Positions 27,488-37,534 of a stretch of 64,000 bases of DNA are shown piece by piece; the first letter of the stretch is position 1, and every line of letters starts with the position of its first letter. The notes below the pieces were generated by a model. It had not been told where the DNA came from and did no database searches. It saw only the letters and a program-made list of their open reading frames with translations. Position numbers and translations under genes: made by a program. Origin of the DNA: Kineothrix sp. IPX-CK (GTDB lineage: Bacteria; Bacillota; Clostridia; Lachnospirales; Lachnospiraceae); contig NZ_CP146256.1 in assembly GCF_039134705.1 (NCBI RefSeq), positions 3,410,001 to 3,474,000 of the forward strand, given 5' to 3'.

Positions 27488-28759
27488 CTACCCCGGTTCT
27501 CCCATCCGCGTTACACCCACATAAATATTGGATATCTGATACCACGTAGGATAATCCACGATCCCCGATTGCGGAATGTTGAAAATTCCCTGAAATATCC
27601 TTACCGCCTCGGCCGTCTGCGGCCCATAAATCCCATCCGCCGTTATCCCCGGTATCGCAGGATAATTCTGCCCTATGCGGTTCAATTGCTGCTGGATCTG
27701 AAGCACAGACTCCCCGCTGGAACCGACCGTCAAATTGTATCCCGGCCACGAGGCCGGCACACCCGCAACGCTTTCCGCTGTATTGATATACATATCATTT
27801 CCAAAATAATTATGGATTATTTCAATCGCCGTATATCCTTCATCTCCCAAATACTTCGACCCCCACTGGCTAAGTCCGTTGCAGGTCACGCGGCTGCCGT
27901 CACAAAAAGAAGTGAAGATCGGCTGTCTGACCCCGGGCCGGGATAAATAATTGGCGAAAACAGTATCTACAAGATAATCGATATTATCATAGATATTTCT
28001 TCCCTTCATCCACTTTTGATCATAGGCAGTAGATGACGTAATTGTAAAATTATAGCCCTGATTCCTGTACCACTCGGTATATACTCTGTTGAGCGTCACC
28101 GACATAATACATAAAATATTCGCGTAAATCGAACTTTCCGGCCATGTAGCATAGATTTCGGAAGAAGCTACGTTCTTGATATAGTCTTTATATCTGACGT
28201 AATAATTCGGGGCGGAAGAGTCGGAAGGTACGCCGTCATGGACAACCACGAACTCAGGAATTACCACCCTGCTAAGTACAATTTCCCCCGTTTCAGCCAT
28301 CGGCTTAATTTCATCCTCCGGTATTTTAGGCGGATATTCTCCGTACAAGGTATGGTAAGGAATTACTATCTCCTCTTCCGTTCCTTCAATGTCCACAGGA
28401 ATCATCTCGATCGGCTGTAATGCCAAAGTATCCGGTAATATCTGGGTTCCCGCTATTAAAATAGGCTCATATCCGGGTGCATTTACTTGAATGTCATACT
28501 CGGAATAAGGGCGGTTGCTTTCCGGTTCCAGGCTATATTCCAGCGGAGGTGCCGGAAGTTCTATCTCTTCGGTTTGTCCCGATTCATCCGTATCCAAAGT
28601 TTCTATAATGGAATCGCTCATTCCGGTATATGAAATCGAAACTGTAGCGCCCTGAACGGGGAGCGGTCCCAGCGTGGAGGTCACGCTTACTTTCAACCCC
28701 CCGGCATACGTATTGTTTAGCGGCCCCTGCTGCGCTGAATGTATAATATTTACAGGCAT
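27488..28759 (-). CDS. SpoIID/LytB-domain protein with peptidoglycan-binding domain
   Basis: A 423-residue protein, probably acting on peptidoglycan during sporulation or in the spore. The N-terminus (1-125) holds two beta domains of the carboxypeptidase-regulatory type. The middle (about 155-335) has SpoIID/LytB-like features: ANILCIMSVTLNRVYTEWY, FTSFCDGSRVTC and GLSQWGSKYLGDEGYTAIEIIHNYFG. The end (about 345-420) is a peptidoglycan-binding domain with GSSGESVLQIQQQLNRIG and DGIYGPQT. There is no signal peptide, so it may be kept in the mother cell or in the spore. A CATATAATG sequence about 35 bases upstream resembles a sporulation -10. Stand-alone apart from a small downstream gene. Confidence 0.85.
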   Translation of the reverse strand: MPVNIIHSAQQGPLNNTYAGGLKVSVTSTLGPLPVQGATVSISYTGMSDSIIETLDTDESGQTEEIELPAPPLEYSLEPESNRPYSEYDIQVNAPGYEPILIAGTQILPDTLALQPIEMIPVDIEGTEEEIVIPYHTLYGEYPPKIPEDEIKPMAETGEIVLSRVVIPEFVVVHDGVPSDSSAPNYYVRYKDYIKNVASSEIYATWPESSIYANILCIMSVTLNRVYTEWYRNQGYNFTITSSTAYDQKWMKGRNIYDNIDYLVDTVFANYLSRPGVRQPIFTSFCDGSRVTCNGLSQWGSKYLGDEGYTAIEIIHNYFGNDMYINTAESVAGVPASWPGYNLTVGSSGESVLQIQQQLNRIGQNYPAIPGITADGIYGPQTAEAVRIFQGIFNIPQSGIVDYPTWYQISNIYVGVTRMGEPG

Positions 28760-28850
28760 AGAAATACCTCTACCTATTCTTTTATCTCATTATATGCCAA
28801 AAAGCGGCCGCTTGTGAAATATTTTAATCTGCTCTGCTCATCCTATTAAA

Positions 28851-28884
28851 ATCGGGAAAAGCCCTTGCAGGTGCTTTTCCCGAT
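28851..28884 (-). terminator. htpG terminator
   Basis: ATCGGGAAAAGC (28851-28862) pairs perfectly with GCTTTTCCCGAT (28873-28884), followed by TTTTAA on the minus strand, just beyond the htpG stop. Confidence 0.85.
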
Positions 28885-28906
28885 CAATGAATCATACTGT
28901 TTTCAA

Positions 28907-30994
28907 TTATTTCGTAAGAAGCATCATGATGTCATTGCTTCTCACAATAAATTTAGTCATCGCTTCCGGTTCGAGAGGCGCGTTCTGAATCATCGCCAAA
29001 TCATAGAGCTGCTCGCAGATCATCTTTACATTATCACCCTCTTTGTTATCCAGCACATACTGCACCAAAGGATGGTTCGCATTAAGAATCAGAGTTTCTC
29101 CTTCCTTGCCGAACATACCCATATCCATACCCGGCATGGAATACATCTTCATCATATCCTGCATACGCCTGCTTTCCTCAGATATCGTAACCATGGAAGA
29201 AATCTTTTTGTTTTTCAGCTTTTCTATCTTCACGGTCAGGGCGTCCTTTTTCAAGGCCTTCTTCATGATCTTCGCTATATCCTCAGCCTGCTCTTCCATT
29301 TCTTTTTCCGCTTTTTTGGAAGTCTTCGCCCTGAGCGTATCCGTGATATCCGCATCGATACGCTGGAACTTGATTCCTTCATTTTTCGCTTCCAGCTGGG
29401 AGATAAAGGGCTGATCGATGTTATGTGTCAAAATGACAGCGTCCATTTTTGCATTCTTAAACATATTGATGTACTGGCTCTGCTGCTTTTCATCCGTTAC
29501 ATAGTAGATGATTTTTTCTTTCTTCTCTTCTTCCGTATCGGCGTTTTCATCCACTACGTTACCATCTTCGTCTAAGATATCGGTCTCCGCCTTATTGCCG
29601 TCTTCGTCTACAACTTCGGCTTCCACCTTGTCGCCATTCTCATCTACGGCATCCTCTGTGTCTATTTTGTTGACCTCCAGACACTCGGGCAGAGTCAGGT
29701 ACTTTCCGTCCAAATCCTTAAAGAGAATGTAATCCGTCATCTTTTCACAGAATTTGTCGTCTTTTAAACAGCCAAATTTGATGAACGGGCTGATATCATC
29801 CCAATACTTTTCATATTCTTCTTTATCCGTCTTGCACATTCCAGCCAGCTTATCCGCAACCTTCTTCGTGATGTAGTCGGAAATCTTCTTCACGAAGCCG
29901 TCGTTTTGAAGCGCGCTTCTGGAAACGTTAAGCGGCAAGTCCGGAGAATCGATCACGCCCTTTAATAAAAGCAGAAACTCCGGAATGACCTCCTTGATAT
30001 TATCCGCGATAAATACCTGGTTATTGTATAGTTTAATGGTGCCCTCGATGGATTCATATTCCGTGTTGATCTTCGGGAAATAGAGAATTCCCTTTAAATT
30101 AAAGGGATAATCCATATTCAGATGTATCCAGAACAACGGCTCCTTGTAATCCTGAAATACCTTGCGGTAGAATTCCAGATATTCCTCTTTTGTACACTCA
30201 TTGGGATGTCTTGCCCAAAGAGGGTTGGTCTCGTTCAGAAGCTCCGGCCTTTTGGCAATTTTAAGCTTCTGCTCATCCTCTTCCTTTTCCTTGACGATTT
30301 CTTCCAATACGGTGTCCGTATCCAACTTTTCGTCAGCTTTGATGATCTGGGTTTCGGTAGTATTTTCTTTTGACAGGTAAATTTCCGTAGGCATGAAGGA
30401 ACAGTATTTCTTGATAATCTCCCTCGCCTTATATTCGTTGCAGAACTCGAGGCAGTCTTCGTTGATAAACAAAGTAATCTCCGTACCTACTTCTGTTCTC
30501 GTTCCCTCTTCCATATCGAATTCCGTACCGCCGTCGCATTCCCAGTGAACGGGAACGGCGCCCTCTTTATAAGAAAGGGTATCGATATGAACCTGATCCG
30601 CCACCATGAACGCAGAATAAAAGCCCAAACCGAAATGTCCGATGATCTGGTCCTCATTCGTCTTATCCTTATATTTTTCAAAAAAGTCCGTCGCGCCGGA
30701 AAAAGCGATCTGGTTGATGTATTCTTCTACCTCTTCGGCCGTCATTCCTATACCGTTATCGATAAATTTCAAAGTCTTTTCTTCGGGATTCACCAATATC
30801 TGTATCTTTGCCTTATAATCGCCAGGCAAAGTACATTCCCCCATCATCTCCAACTTCTTCAGCTTAGTAATCGCATCACATCCGTTAGAAATAAGTTCCC
30901 TCATAAAAATATCATGATCGGAATACAGCCATTTCTTGATAATCGGGAAAATATTATCGCTATTGATTGATAAACTACCGTGTTTTGCTGCCAT
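28907..30994 (-). CDS. htpG: Hsp90-family chaperone HtpG
   Basis: ATP-dependent cytosolic chaperone, 695 residues, about 70 longer than the common bacterial form. The N-terminal ATPase domain has ELISNGCDAI (usually NASDA), DNGIGM and GHFGLGFYSAFMV. The middle domain has NPLW and the catalytic-loop Arg in LNVSRSALQ. The extra length is an acidic insert near residues 440-490 made of three imperfect 12-residue units (VDENGDKVEAEV, VDEDGNKAETDI, LDEDGNVVDENA), inside the middle domain rather than in the usual linker. A CIRCE element lies upstream, so HrcA control is likely. The gene stands alone with its own terminator. Confidence 0.97.
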   Translation of the reverse strand: MAAKHGSLSINSDNIFPIIKKWLYSDHDIFMRELISNGCDAITKLKKLEMMGECTLPGDYKAKIQILVNPEEKTLKFIDNGIGMTAEEVEEYINQIAFSGATDFFEKYKDKTNEDQIIGHFGLGFYSAFMVADQVHIDTLSYKEGAVPVHWECDGGTEFDMEEGTRTEVGTEITLFINEDCLEFCNEYKAREIIKKYCSFMPTEIYLSKENTTETQIIKADEKLDTDTVLEEIVKEKEEDEQKLKIAKRPELLNETNPLWARHPNECTKEEYLEFYRKVFQDYKEPLFWIHLNMDYPFNLKGILYFPKINTEYESIEGTIKLYNNQVFIADNIKEVIPEFLLLLKGVIDSPDLPLNVSRSALQNDGFVKKISDYITKKVADKLAGMCKTDKEEYEKYWDDISPFIKFGCLKDDKFCEKMTDYILFKDLDGKYLTLPECLEVNKIDTEDAVDENGDKVEAEVVDEDGNKAETDILDEDGNVVDENADTEEEKKEKIIYYVTDEKQQSQYINMFKNAKMDAVILTHNIDQPFISQLEAKNEGIKFQRIDADITDTLRAKTSKKAEKEMEEQAEDIAKIMKKALKKDALTVKIEKLKNKKISSMVTISEESRRMQDMMKMYSMPGMDMGMFGKEGETLILNANHPLVQYVLDNKEGDNVKMICEQLYDLAMIQNAPLEPEAMTKFIVRSNDIMMLLTK

Positions 30995-31075
30995 AAAAAG
31001 TCACTTTCCTTTCTGATCTGTTCATTTTTAAACTATTTTGACCGGCAAAATCCTCTCTCCCGGCCGCATATTGAA

Positions 31076-31138
31076 ATTTTAATTCTCTCGTCAAAAAAAG
31101 TCAAGAGGAAATTAGCACTCAATAAAAATGAGTGCTAA
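31076..31138 (-). promoter_or_regulatory. htpG promoter with perfect CIRCE (HrcA operator)
   Basis: TTAGCACTC (31112-31120), nine bases, GAGTGCTAA (31130-31138) is the full CIRCE consensus. Downstream on the minus strand lies TTGACT (31104-31099), 17-base spacer, TAAAAT (31081-31076). The operator is just upstream of the -35. Confidence 0.95.
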
Positions 31139-31203
31139 TAACCCGCGTTTTATTCAGCATACAAGCCGTTTCGCGCATTTATAAAATTTTTGTAAACTGA
31201 GAC

Positions 31204-32313
31204 CTATTCTTTAAAATACTGCCCGTATATGTCAAAAAAGCTGGAGGTCTTTACCTCAGGATCATGAATGAATGTCACGCTGTTCCAAAGGCTTTCGTTC
31301 AGATTCCTCGTCAGCGTGCCGACAAAGGTATCGTATTCCTGACCGAACACCTCCGTCTTGCGCTCCTCTACGATTTTCACCTTATTCGCATCGGTCTCTT
31401 CACGGTTGAAGGTGCTTATACATTTAATGATATGGTATCCATATTCTGTTTCTACGATGCTGCTGATCTCTCCTGTCTCCAGATTGAACGCCGCATCCTC
31501 GAAGCTTTTCTCCATATCCCCTTTGCCGAAGGAATATGTCCCCTTGTTGTCTTCGCTGTATTTCTCGATCAGCTCCTCGAAATCGGTTCCCTCCTGCGCG
31601 AGCTTTAGAACCTCCTGCGCTTTCGCATAAGCATCGTCCTTGGCTGTCTGCGTATATTCAATTTTTGCTCCTGTTCCATCCAGCGCATATGTTTTGATCA
31701 GAATATGCTGAACAGTAATCGTTCTCGCCTCATCGTCACTGATTTCAGGATTGATATCCTTGATGATATAGCTGTAAACCTTGTTCGCCAGCGCATATTC
31801 GGAATATAGAGTGGAGATCGTCTCTTCCGTCACCCCCATCAATTCCTTTTCTTTATCATTGAGGGAATTATAATATATTCCGGCCGCTTCCGCCACCTGC
31901 TCCATCTCCTGCTCCGACAGCTCCACTCCGTGCTGCTCCGCCAGAAGATTCATCGTCTTGATCTGGGCAATACGCGCCAAAGCGGTATCCTTCACATTCT
32001 GCTCCAAGGTCGTTCCCTCGATATCCGCGTCCCATATACTGGAGCCGAAAACTCCTTCGTACTGGTTCTGTGAATTGGTAAGATACACCATGATTTCAGG
32101 CAGCTTGCAGGAAATTGTCTCTATGCGAAATATCTCGTCCTTGCTAAAACCGGTAGTCAGAACGACCTTCGTTCCATTCTCATCCTTATTGCCGCAGGCG
32201 CTGGCCAGTCCGGCAAGACATATCATCAGAAGTACTGCCGCTGCCCGTTTCCATGATTGTTTTTCACTCATCCTTCTTCTTATCTTTAATGTCCTTTTAT
32301 TACGTTCAAACAC
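31204..32313 (-). CDS. PrsA-like peptidyl-prolyl isomerase lipoprotein
   Basis: A 369-residue exported foldase. A signal peptide with lipobox LASAC lies near residues 19-40, so it is anchored outside the membrane. The SurA-N-like helical part spans about 60-190, and the parvulin domain about 195-305 with VQHILIKTYA, FGKGDMEKSFEDAAF and ETEYGYHIIK. It helps fold secreted proteins. The open frame begins with GTG at 32313, three bases after the FAD oxidoreductase stop; the ATG at 32271 would give a more usual signal peptide, and neither has a strong ribosome site. It is translationally close to the upstream gene. Confidence 0.92.
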   Translation of the reverse strand: MFERNKRTLKIRRRMSEKQSWKRAAAVLLMICLAGLASACGNKDENGTKVVLTTGFSKDEIFRIETISCKLPEIMVYLTNSQNQYEGVFGSSIWDADIEGTTLEQNVKDTALARIAQIKTMNLLAEQHGVELSEQEMEQVAEAAGIYYNSLNDKEKELMGVTEETISTLYSEYALANKVYSYIIKDINPEISDDEARTITVQHILIKTYALDGTGAKIEYTQTAKDDAYAKAQEVLKLAQEGTDFEELIEKYSEDNKGTYSFGKGDMEKSFEDAAFNLETGEISSIVETEYGYHIIKCISTFNREETDANKVKIVEERKTEVFGQEYDTFVGTLTRNLNESLWNSVTFIHDPEVKTSSFFDIYGQYFKE

Positions 32314-32315
32314 CT

Positions 32316-33719
32316 CTATATTTCCATTCCCTTCAATATACTTCTTGCCACACTGATTCCATTGGCCGAGGCCTGCTGTAATCCGCGCGTCACACCGGCC
32401 CCGTCGCCGATAGCGCGAAGCCCCTTCACGCTCGTTTCAAAGTTCTTATCCACTACTACCTTATTGGAATAGAATTTCACCTCTACGCCGTAAAGCAGAG
32501 TCTCATCCGAAGCGATTCCCGGAGTCACCTTATCCAGCGCTTCCAGCATCTCTTGAATATCCACCATGATTCTGTGGGGGAATACCAGTGACAAATCTCC
32601 CGGCACCGCATCCTTCAGCGTAGGAATCAAGTTGTTTCTGCAAAGCCTCTCCTCGGTAGTCCTCCTGCCCCGTTTGAAATCTCCGAAAGTCTGTACCATA
32701 ATCCTCCCGCCACAGAGCATATTGGACAACTGTGCAATCTGCTTGCCGTATTCGATAGGAGTCTTGAAAGGCTTCGTAAAATTCTTGGATACGAGAATGG
32801 CAAAGTTCGTATTGTTAGTCTTAAATTCTTTCGATTTATATGCATGTCCGTTTACCACTGCAAGTCCGCCCTCATAATATTCCGTCGCAACTTCTCCTGA
32901 GGGATTTGTACAGAAGGTCCTCACCTTGTCATCGAAGGTAGGTGTATATAAAACCAACTTGGCTTCGTACAGATTCTCGTTCAAAAACTGCATCACTTCG
33001 TCGCGTACTTCCACGCGAACACCGATATCCACCGTTCCAGGGGTCGTTTCGATGCCGATCTCATCGCACTTGTCCTTGAACCAGTCCGCACCCTCCCGGC
33101 CTACAGCCGAAACGATTTCCCTCGCATAATAGGATTCACCCTTATCGGTGACGATTCCTACCGCCTTGCCCTCCTCTATGAGAATCTGTTCCACCATCGT
33201 ATTGAACATCAGATGGACACCTTCCTTCTCCAGATGGTGCTGCAGCTTGGAATAAATCTTATACCCCTCCTCCGTGCCAAGGTGACGGATCGGACACTCT
33301 ATCAGCTTTAAATTCGCATTGATGGCTTTTCTTCTTATTTTACGGATCTCTTTTTCCTTGTCCGCGCCGTACACGCTTTCATCCGCACCGAATTCCAGGT
33401 AAACCCTGTCCGATTCTCCGATAAGTTTCAGCGTCTCGTCATAACCCAGAATGGCCGGAAGATTGCCGCCCACATCAGGAGATAAAGACAGCTTTCCATC
33501 GGAAAATGCTCCCGCACCCGCAAAGCCTGTTGTAATGGAGCAAGGCTTACACCCTACGCACTGCTTGGTCACACGCTTGGGGCAGTTTCTCTTCTCGATA
33601 GAGCGCCCCTTTTCCACCACCAGAACCTTTAAGTCCTTATTTTTATTAATCAGCTCATAAGCGCAGAAAATTCCCCCCGGGCCGGCGCCTATTATAATCA
33701 CATCATAATCTTTTTCCAT
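32316..33719 (-). CDS. FAD-dependent oxidoreductase, COG2509-like
   Basis: A 467-residue flavoprotein of the NAD(FAD)-utilising dehydrogenase group. The FAD-binding motif is VIIIGAGPGGIFCAYEL (residues 7-23) and the C-terminal FAD contact is RAIGDGAGVTRGLQQASANG. Near residues 45-58 four Cys in CPKRVTKQCVGCKPC are conserved-looking and might hold a metal or disulfides. The substrate is unknown for this group. It is followed directly by the PrsA-like gene and is preceded by the sbcC operon, 60 bases away. Intact. Confidence 0.9.
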   Translation of the reverse strand: MEKDYDVIIIGAGPGGIFCAYELINKNKDLKVLVVEKGRSIEKRNCPKRVTKQCVGCKPCSITTGFAGAGAFSDGKLSLSPDVGGNLPAILGYDETLKLIGESDRVYLEFGADESVYGADKEKEIRKIRRKAINANLKLIECPIRHLGTEEGYKIYSKLQHHLEKEGVHLMFNTMVEQILIEEGKAVGIVTDKGESYYAREIVSAVGREGADWFKDKCDEIGIETTPGTVDIGVRVEVRDEVMQFLNENLYEAKLVLYTPTFDDKVRTFCTNPSGEVATEYYEGGLAVVNGHAYKSKEFKTNNTNFAILVSKNFTKPFKTPIEYGKQIAQLSNMLCGGRIMVQTFGDFKRGRRTTEERLCRNNLIPTLKDAVPGDLSLVFPHRIMVDIQEMLEALDKVTPGIASDETLLYGVEVKFYSNKVVVDKNFETSVKGLRAIGDGAGVTRGLQQASANGISVARSILKGMEI

Positions 33720-33782
33720 TTGCTATACCTCATACTTCCTAAATGTTCACAGGTTACTGTTCTTACCAAATATCCGCGAATA

Positions 33783-36404
33783 TTATACCACAACCTTTAT
33801 ACTGCTGCCTACATTTGTTTTTGTAACCACTATTTGTTTTTCTATCTTTTCCGCCAGCTCGGGAACATGGGAAATAATCCCTATTAAACGGTCTTTTTCC
33901 ACTAACGACATGAGGGTCTGACATGCCTGCTCCAGCGACTGGGCATCCAGAGAGCCGAAGCCTTCGTCAATAAAGAGGGTCTCCACGCGAATGCCTCCGC
34001 TATAGCTTTGAACTACATCGCTCATTCCCAGAGCAAGAGATAACGATGCCTTGAAGGCTTCCCCTCCGGACAGCGTTTTGACCGAACGAGATTTTCCCGT
34101 ATAATAATCGAACACCTGCATTTCCAGATTATCCTTCGTTCTTCCGTCGCTCACTTCTTCCGCTCTGGAAAGTTCAAAGCGACCGCCCGTCATCCTGGAA
34201 AGCCTGATATTTGCCGCCCGCAGGATTTCTTCGAAATATCCCGCCAGTACATATTGCTCGAAAACAAGCCGCTTTGGATTGTTGCCTGAGGCCATATTGT
34301 CCAGATCCTTTACCATTCCGTATTCCCTGTTCAGCCTTTGAAGGCGCTCCTGCTTCTCCTGAAGGGACTTCTTGATCTTTTTTACCTCCTGTAAGCGGTA
34401 ATTCCACTTATTCTGCAAGGAAATCGCTGATTGTCTTTCTTCCCGTTTCTCTTTCAGCGCCTCTTTAAGTATCCCCATATCCCCGCTCTTTTTGCCCCTG
34501 GTCTCCTCCTTAAGATGAGAGATCAGGCGCTCCGAAGCCTCCAGTCTTCTATGATAATCGTTGATTTCATTTTCCAGAAGTTCTATTTGTACGCTGCTTC
34601 TTACGCTCTGCTTAAAGCTTTGAAGATCCGGAAAGCCCGCTGCTTTATGCTTTTCTTCAAAAGAGTCTTCCGCTTCCTTCACCCTCTTTCTCTGGAGGAT
34701 GATTTCATGTTCCATCTTTCCAAGCGCTGCCGCCCTTTCCTCCATCTGTACCTGAAGTCTTTGATACAGGACAACAGTTTTTTCATATTCTGAATATGGC
34801 ATTTTATCCACCACTTCCAGAACGTCCTTCTCCGTCCCATCCAGTGCGGCGGAAATCTCCTTTATCTGCCTCTTCACATTCTCTTCCTGCTCTAATCTCC
34901 CCTGCACTTCTCCTTTGCAGGAAGAGGCCTTTCCATGAATTCCCATAAGGCTTTGATTAGCCCTTTGATAGTTATCCCTGAGAGCTTTCAGCTTTTCTTC
35001 ATCAGGAATATTTTCCGTGATTTCAGCGATACGGGGATGGTCGAGAGAACCGCAGACCGGACAAGGCTCACCTTCCTTCAGAAGCCTTGCCGCAATGCCC
35101 ACCGCCGCCCGCTTGTAAATCTTATCCGCTGCTTCATACGCTTCTTTTTGTTCTTCCGCCGCCGCTTCTTTTTCCATATATTCCTTTTGAAGATTATATA
35201 ACTCCGCTTGCTTTTTCTCCTTCTGCTCCACTACTTCCCGCAAAAGCATCTTTTTCTCTTCATAGGCATTTCTATCTTCGTAAGCCGTAGTTATCTTATC
35301 CTTTTTATCATAAAGAGGGCTCAGTTTTTCTCTTTTGCCTGTGAGATTTTCCAGCTCCTTTTTTTCCTCCTGCTGCTTCTGGAGCAAGGACGTTAACAGC
35401 TTCTTTTCATTTTCGCTTCCAATATACTCTCCGTTAAGCCCGGCAGCCGCCCTTGCTTTTTTCAGCTCCTGCGCTTTTCTATCGATTTCCCTCTGGCTTT
35501 CCTTCAAGATGCGGATAGTTTCCTGCTCCTTCTCCAGCTTAATAAGCATATCATTTATTTGCTCCCCAAGGCTTATCTCTTCCATCAGGGCAGTAATTTC
35601 CTTCTCCACGGCTATATATGCCTTTTTCGCCTGTGAAAATGCCTCCGCATGCCTGGAAAACGCTTCTCCCAGGCAGTCGATGATCTTATCATAGCGATAG
35701 CTTTCTGCCGATAAAAGGGCGGAAAGCTCCTCATTATCTTCCGTTTCACTTGAGGAGAGCATATGAACATCCTCCTCCATGCGGTGCCTGTATTCCATCA
35801 CTTGCTTGTACAGCTCATTGGAGCGGCCGCGCAGGATTCCAGCAAATCTATCGTATACAGCAGTAGCGAATATCTCCCTGAAGATTTTCGTCTTTTCTGC
35901 AGGAGATGCCACAAGAAGCTTTGCGAACTCCCCCTGGGCAATCATTGAAATCTGCTTGTACTGGCGGTAATCCAGCACGAGGATTTCCTGCAGCTTCCGG
36001 TTCACCTCACTGCTTCCCTGTATCACGCTGCCATCAGGCATATACAGTACCGCGTTCTCCTTTTCCTTAGTAAACTCTCCGCTTCCGCTCTGTCTCCTCT
36101 TAGGACGAAGGTATTCGGGATTGCGCACGATGCGGTATTCCTTACCTCCATGCCGCATCAAAAGCTCCACGAAGGTAGCGGTATCAGCGCCCGCAAAATC
36201 GCTGCGCACACTGTTCTTTTCCCTCATCTCCCCACTCATATACCCGTAGAGAGCATAGGTAATCGCATCGAAAAGTGTCGTCTTTCCCGCACCGGTAGCA
36301 CCTGTAATAAGGAAAAGCCCTCTCTCCTCCAACCGGGTAAAGTCTACCTCCACCTTGTCCCTATACGGTCCCCAGCCGGAAATGATCAGAATCTCAGGTT
36401 TCAT
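33783..36404 (-). CDS. sbcC: Exonuclease subunit SbcC
   Basis: SMC-like ATPase of the SbcCD nuclease that cuts hairpin and protein-blocked DNA ends. The 873-residue protein has Walker A GATGAGKTTLF at about residue 36, a long coiled coil split by the zinc-hook CPVC (in EPCPVCGSLDHP, near residue 435), the signature LSGGEAFKASLSLALGMSD and Walker B LFIDEGFGSLD. It is somewhat shorter than the 1000-residue average because its coiled coils are shorter. Its start overlaps the sbcD stop by four bases (ATGA). Intact. Confidence 0.96.
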   Translation of the reverse strand: MKPEILIISGWGPYRDKVEVDFTRLEERGLFLITGATGAGKTTLFDAITYALYGYMSGEMREKNSVRSDFAGADTATFVELLMRHGGKEYRIVRNPEYLRPKRRQSGSGEFTKEKENAVLYMPDGSVIQGSSEVNRKLQEILVLDYRQYKQISMIAQGEFAKLLVASPAEKTKIFREIFATAVYDRFAGILRGRSNELYKQVMEYRHRMEEDVHMLSSSETEDNEELSALLSAESYRYDKIIDCLGEAFSRHAEAFSQAKKAYIAVEKEITALMEEISLGEQINDMLIKLEKEQETIRILKESQREIDRKAQELKKARAAAGLNGEYIGSENEKKLLTSLLQKQQEEKKELENLTGKREKLSPLYDKKDKITTAYEDRNAYEEKKMLLREVVEQKEKKQAELYNLQKEYMEKEAAAEEQKEAYEAADKIYKRAAVGIAARLLKEGEPCPVCGSLDHPRIAEITENIPDEEKLKALRDNYQRANQSLMGIHGKASSCKGEVQGRLEQEENVKRQIKEISAALDGTEKDVLEVVDKMPYSEYEKTVVLYQRLQVQMEERAAALGKMEHEIILQRKRVKEAEDSFEEKHKAAGFPDLQSFKQSVRSSVQIELLENEINDYHRRLEASERLISHLKEETRGKKSGDMGILKEALKEKREERQSAISLQNKWNYRLQEVKKIKKSLQEKQERLQRLNREYGMVKDLDNMASGNNPKRLVFEQYVLAGYFEEILRAANIRLSRMTGGRFELSRAEEVSDGRTKDNLEMQVFDYYTGKSRSVKTLSGGEAFKASLSLALGMSDVVQSYSGGIRVETLFIDEGFGSLDAQSLEQACQTLMSLVEKDRLIGIISHVPELAEKIEKQIVVTKTNVGSSIKVVV

Positions 36405-37534
36405 ATTTCCTGCCCTCCTTCCGTCTCCTTCGCCGTTTCCAGAATAATCTCCATGCGTTCTTCGTCCGGCTCTTCGTTTCGTACCATTTGATAAAATCCG
36501 GCAAACAGTTCAGGAATGCTCTTTCGCTTTTCCACTGCCCTGCTTTCGTATTCCGGATTCTCCCTGCCCTCATTTTTCATCAGCACGATCTGCATAATGT
36601 TCGGGTAAACGTTCCGCAAAGTACCGATGGGGTCGATCAATTCCTCCTCGTTAGTGAGCTGTGCCTGGATATAGTCGAACCTATCCGCCGCTTCCGCCAC
36701 CTCTTCCGCCATCAGCTCGTCCATTCTGCCTCTTATTTTACGCATTTCATGCAGCGGCTTGAGGGGAAGCTGCTTTACCGAAACTTCTCCCTCTCCCTTT
36801 ATCTCTACCAGATTCACTGTCTTCGTCCGCCCCGCCTCCGAAAAAGAATAGGCCAACGGCGCCCCTGCATAATAAACCTGCTTTTCGCCTATTCTCTGCG
36901 GCTTATGAATATGCCCCAGCGCCACATAGTCGAAACCATCAAAAAGAGAAGCCTCCACGTTATCCAGCCCGCCCACATGTATCGTCGTCTCTCCATCGGA
37001 AAGCTCCGGTTCCCTGCCGCAGTCCGTGACGAAAAAATGGCTCACCAGCACTCTCCTGCCCTCCTCCTTTTTCTCCTCTGCCGCAAGCATCTTCTCCACC
37101 GCTTCTCCGTTTGTTCTGGCACCCACTGCCGCAGGCTTTATAAAGGGCATCAAAACAAAGGTTACTTCTCCGTATTCATCAAAAAAAGCGACCTTCTTTA
37201 AGCCTTCTTTATATACTCCCGCTATATATACCCCTTTTTCTTTCAGTATTTCCTCCGCGAAGCCCACACGTTCCGGAGAATCATGATTACCGCTTATCAA
37301 GAGCACCGAAACGCCAAGCTTCACCAGCTGTGTAAGAAAATCGTCTAACAGCGTCACTGCTTCGGATGGCGGAATTGCTCTGTCATATACGTCTCCGGCA
37401 ATCACTAAAGCCTGAACGGCCTCTTTCTTTACCATATCTGTAATCTGCTCAAGAATATATCTCTGATCCGATATCATGGAAAAATCATTGACCGTTTTTC
37501 CAAGGTGCAAATCTCCCGTATGCAGAAATCTCAT
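36401..37534 (-). CDS. sbcD: Exonuclease subunit SbcD
   Basis: Metallophosphatase subunit of SbcCD, 377 residues. The calcineurin-like metal motifs are visible: GDLHLGK (residues 7-13), GDVYDR, GNHDS and, further on, VSHFFV and GHIHKPQ. A C-terminal capping domain follows and docks on SbcC. It lies between the PHP gene, whose stop it overlaps by four bases, and sbcC, which overlaps its own stop, so the three genes are translationally coupled. Confidence 0.97.
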   Translation of the reverse strand: MRFLHTGDLHLGKTVNDFSMISDQRYILEQITDMVKKEAVQALVIAGDVYDRAIPPSEAVTLLDDFLTQLVKLGVSVLLISGNHDSPERVGFAEEILKEKGVYIAGVYKEGLKKVAFFDEYGEVTFVLMPFIKPAAVGARTNGEAVEKMLAAEEKKEEGRRVLVSHFFVTDCGREPELSDGETTIHVGGLDNVEASLFDGFDYVALGHIHKPQRIGEKQVYYAGAPLAYSFSEAGRTKTVNLVEIKGEGEVSVKQLPLKPLHEMRKIRGRMDELMAEEVAEAADRFDYIQAQLTNEEELIDPIGTLRNVYPNIMQIVLMKNEGRENPEYESRAVEKRKSIPELFAGFYQMVRNEEPDEERMEIILETAKETEGGQEI

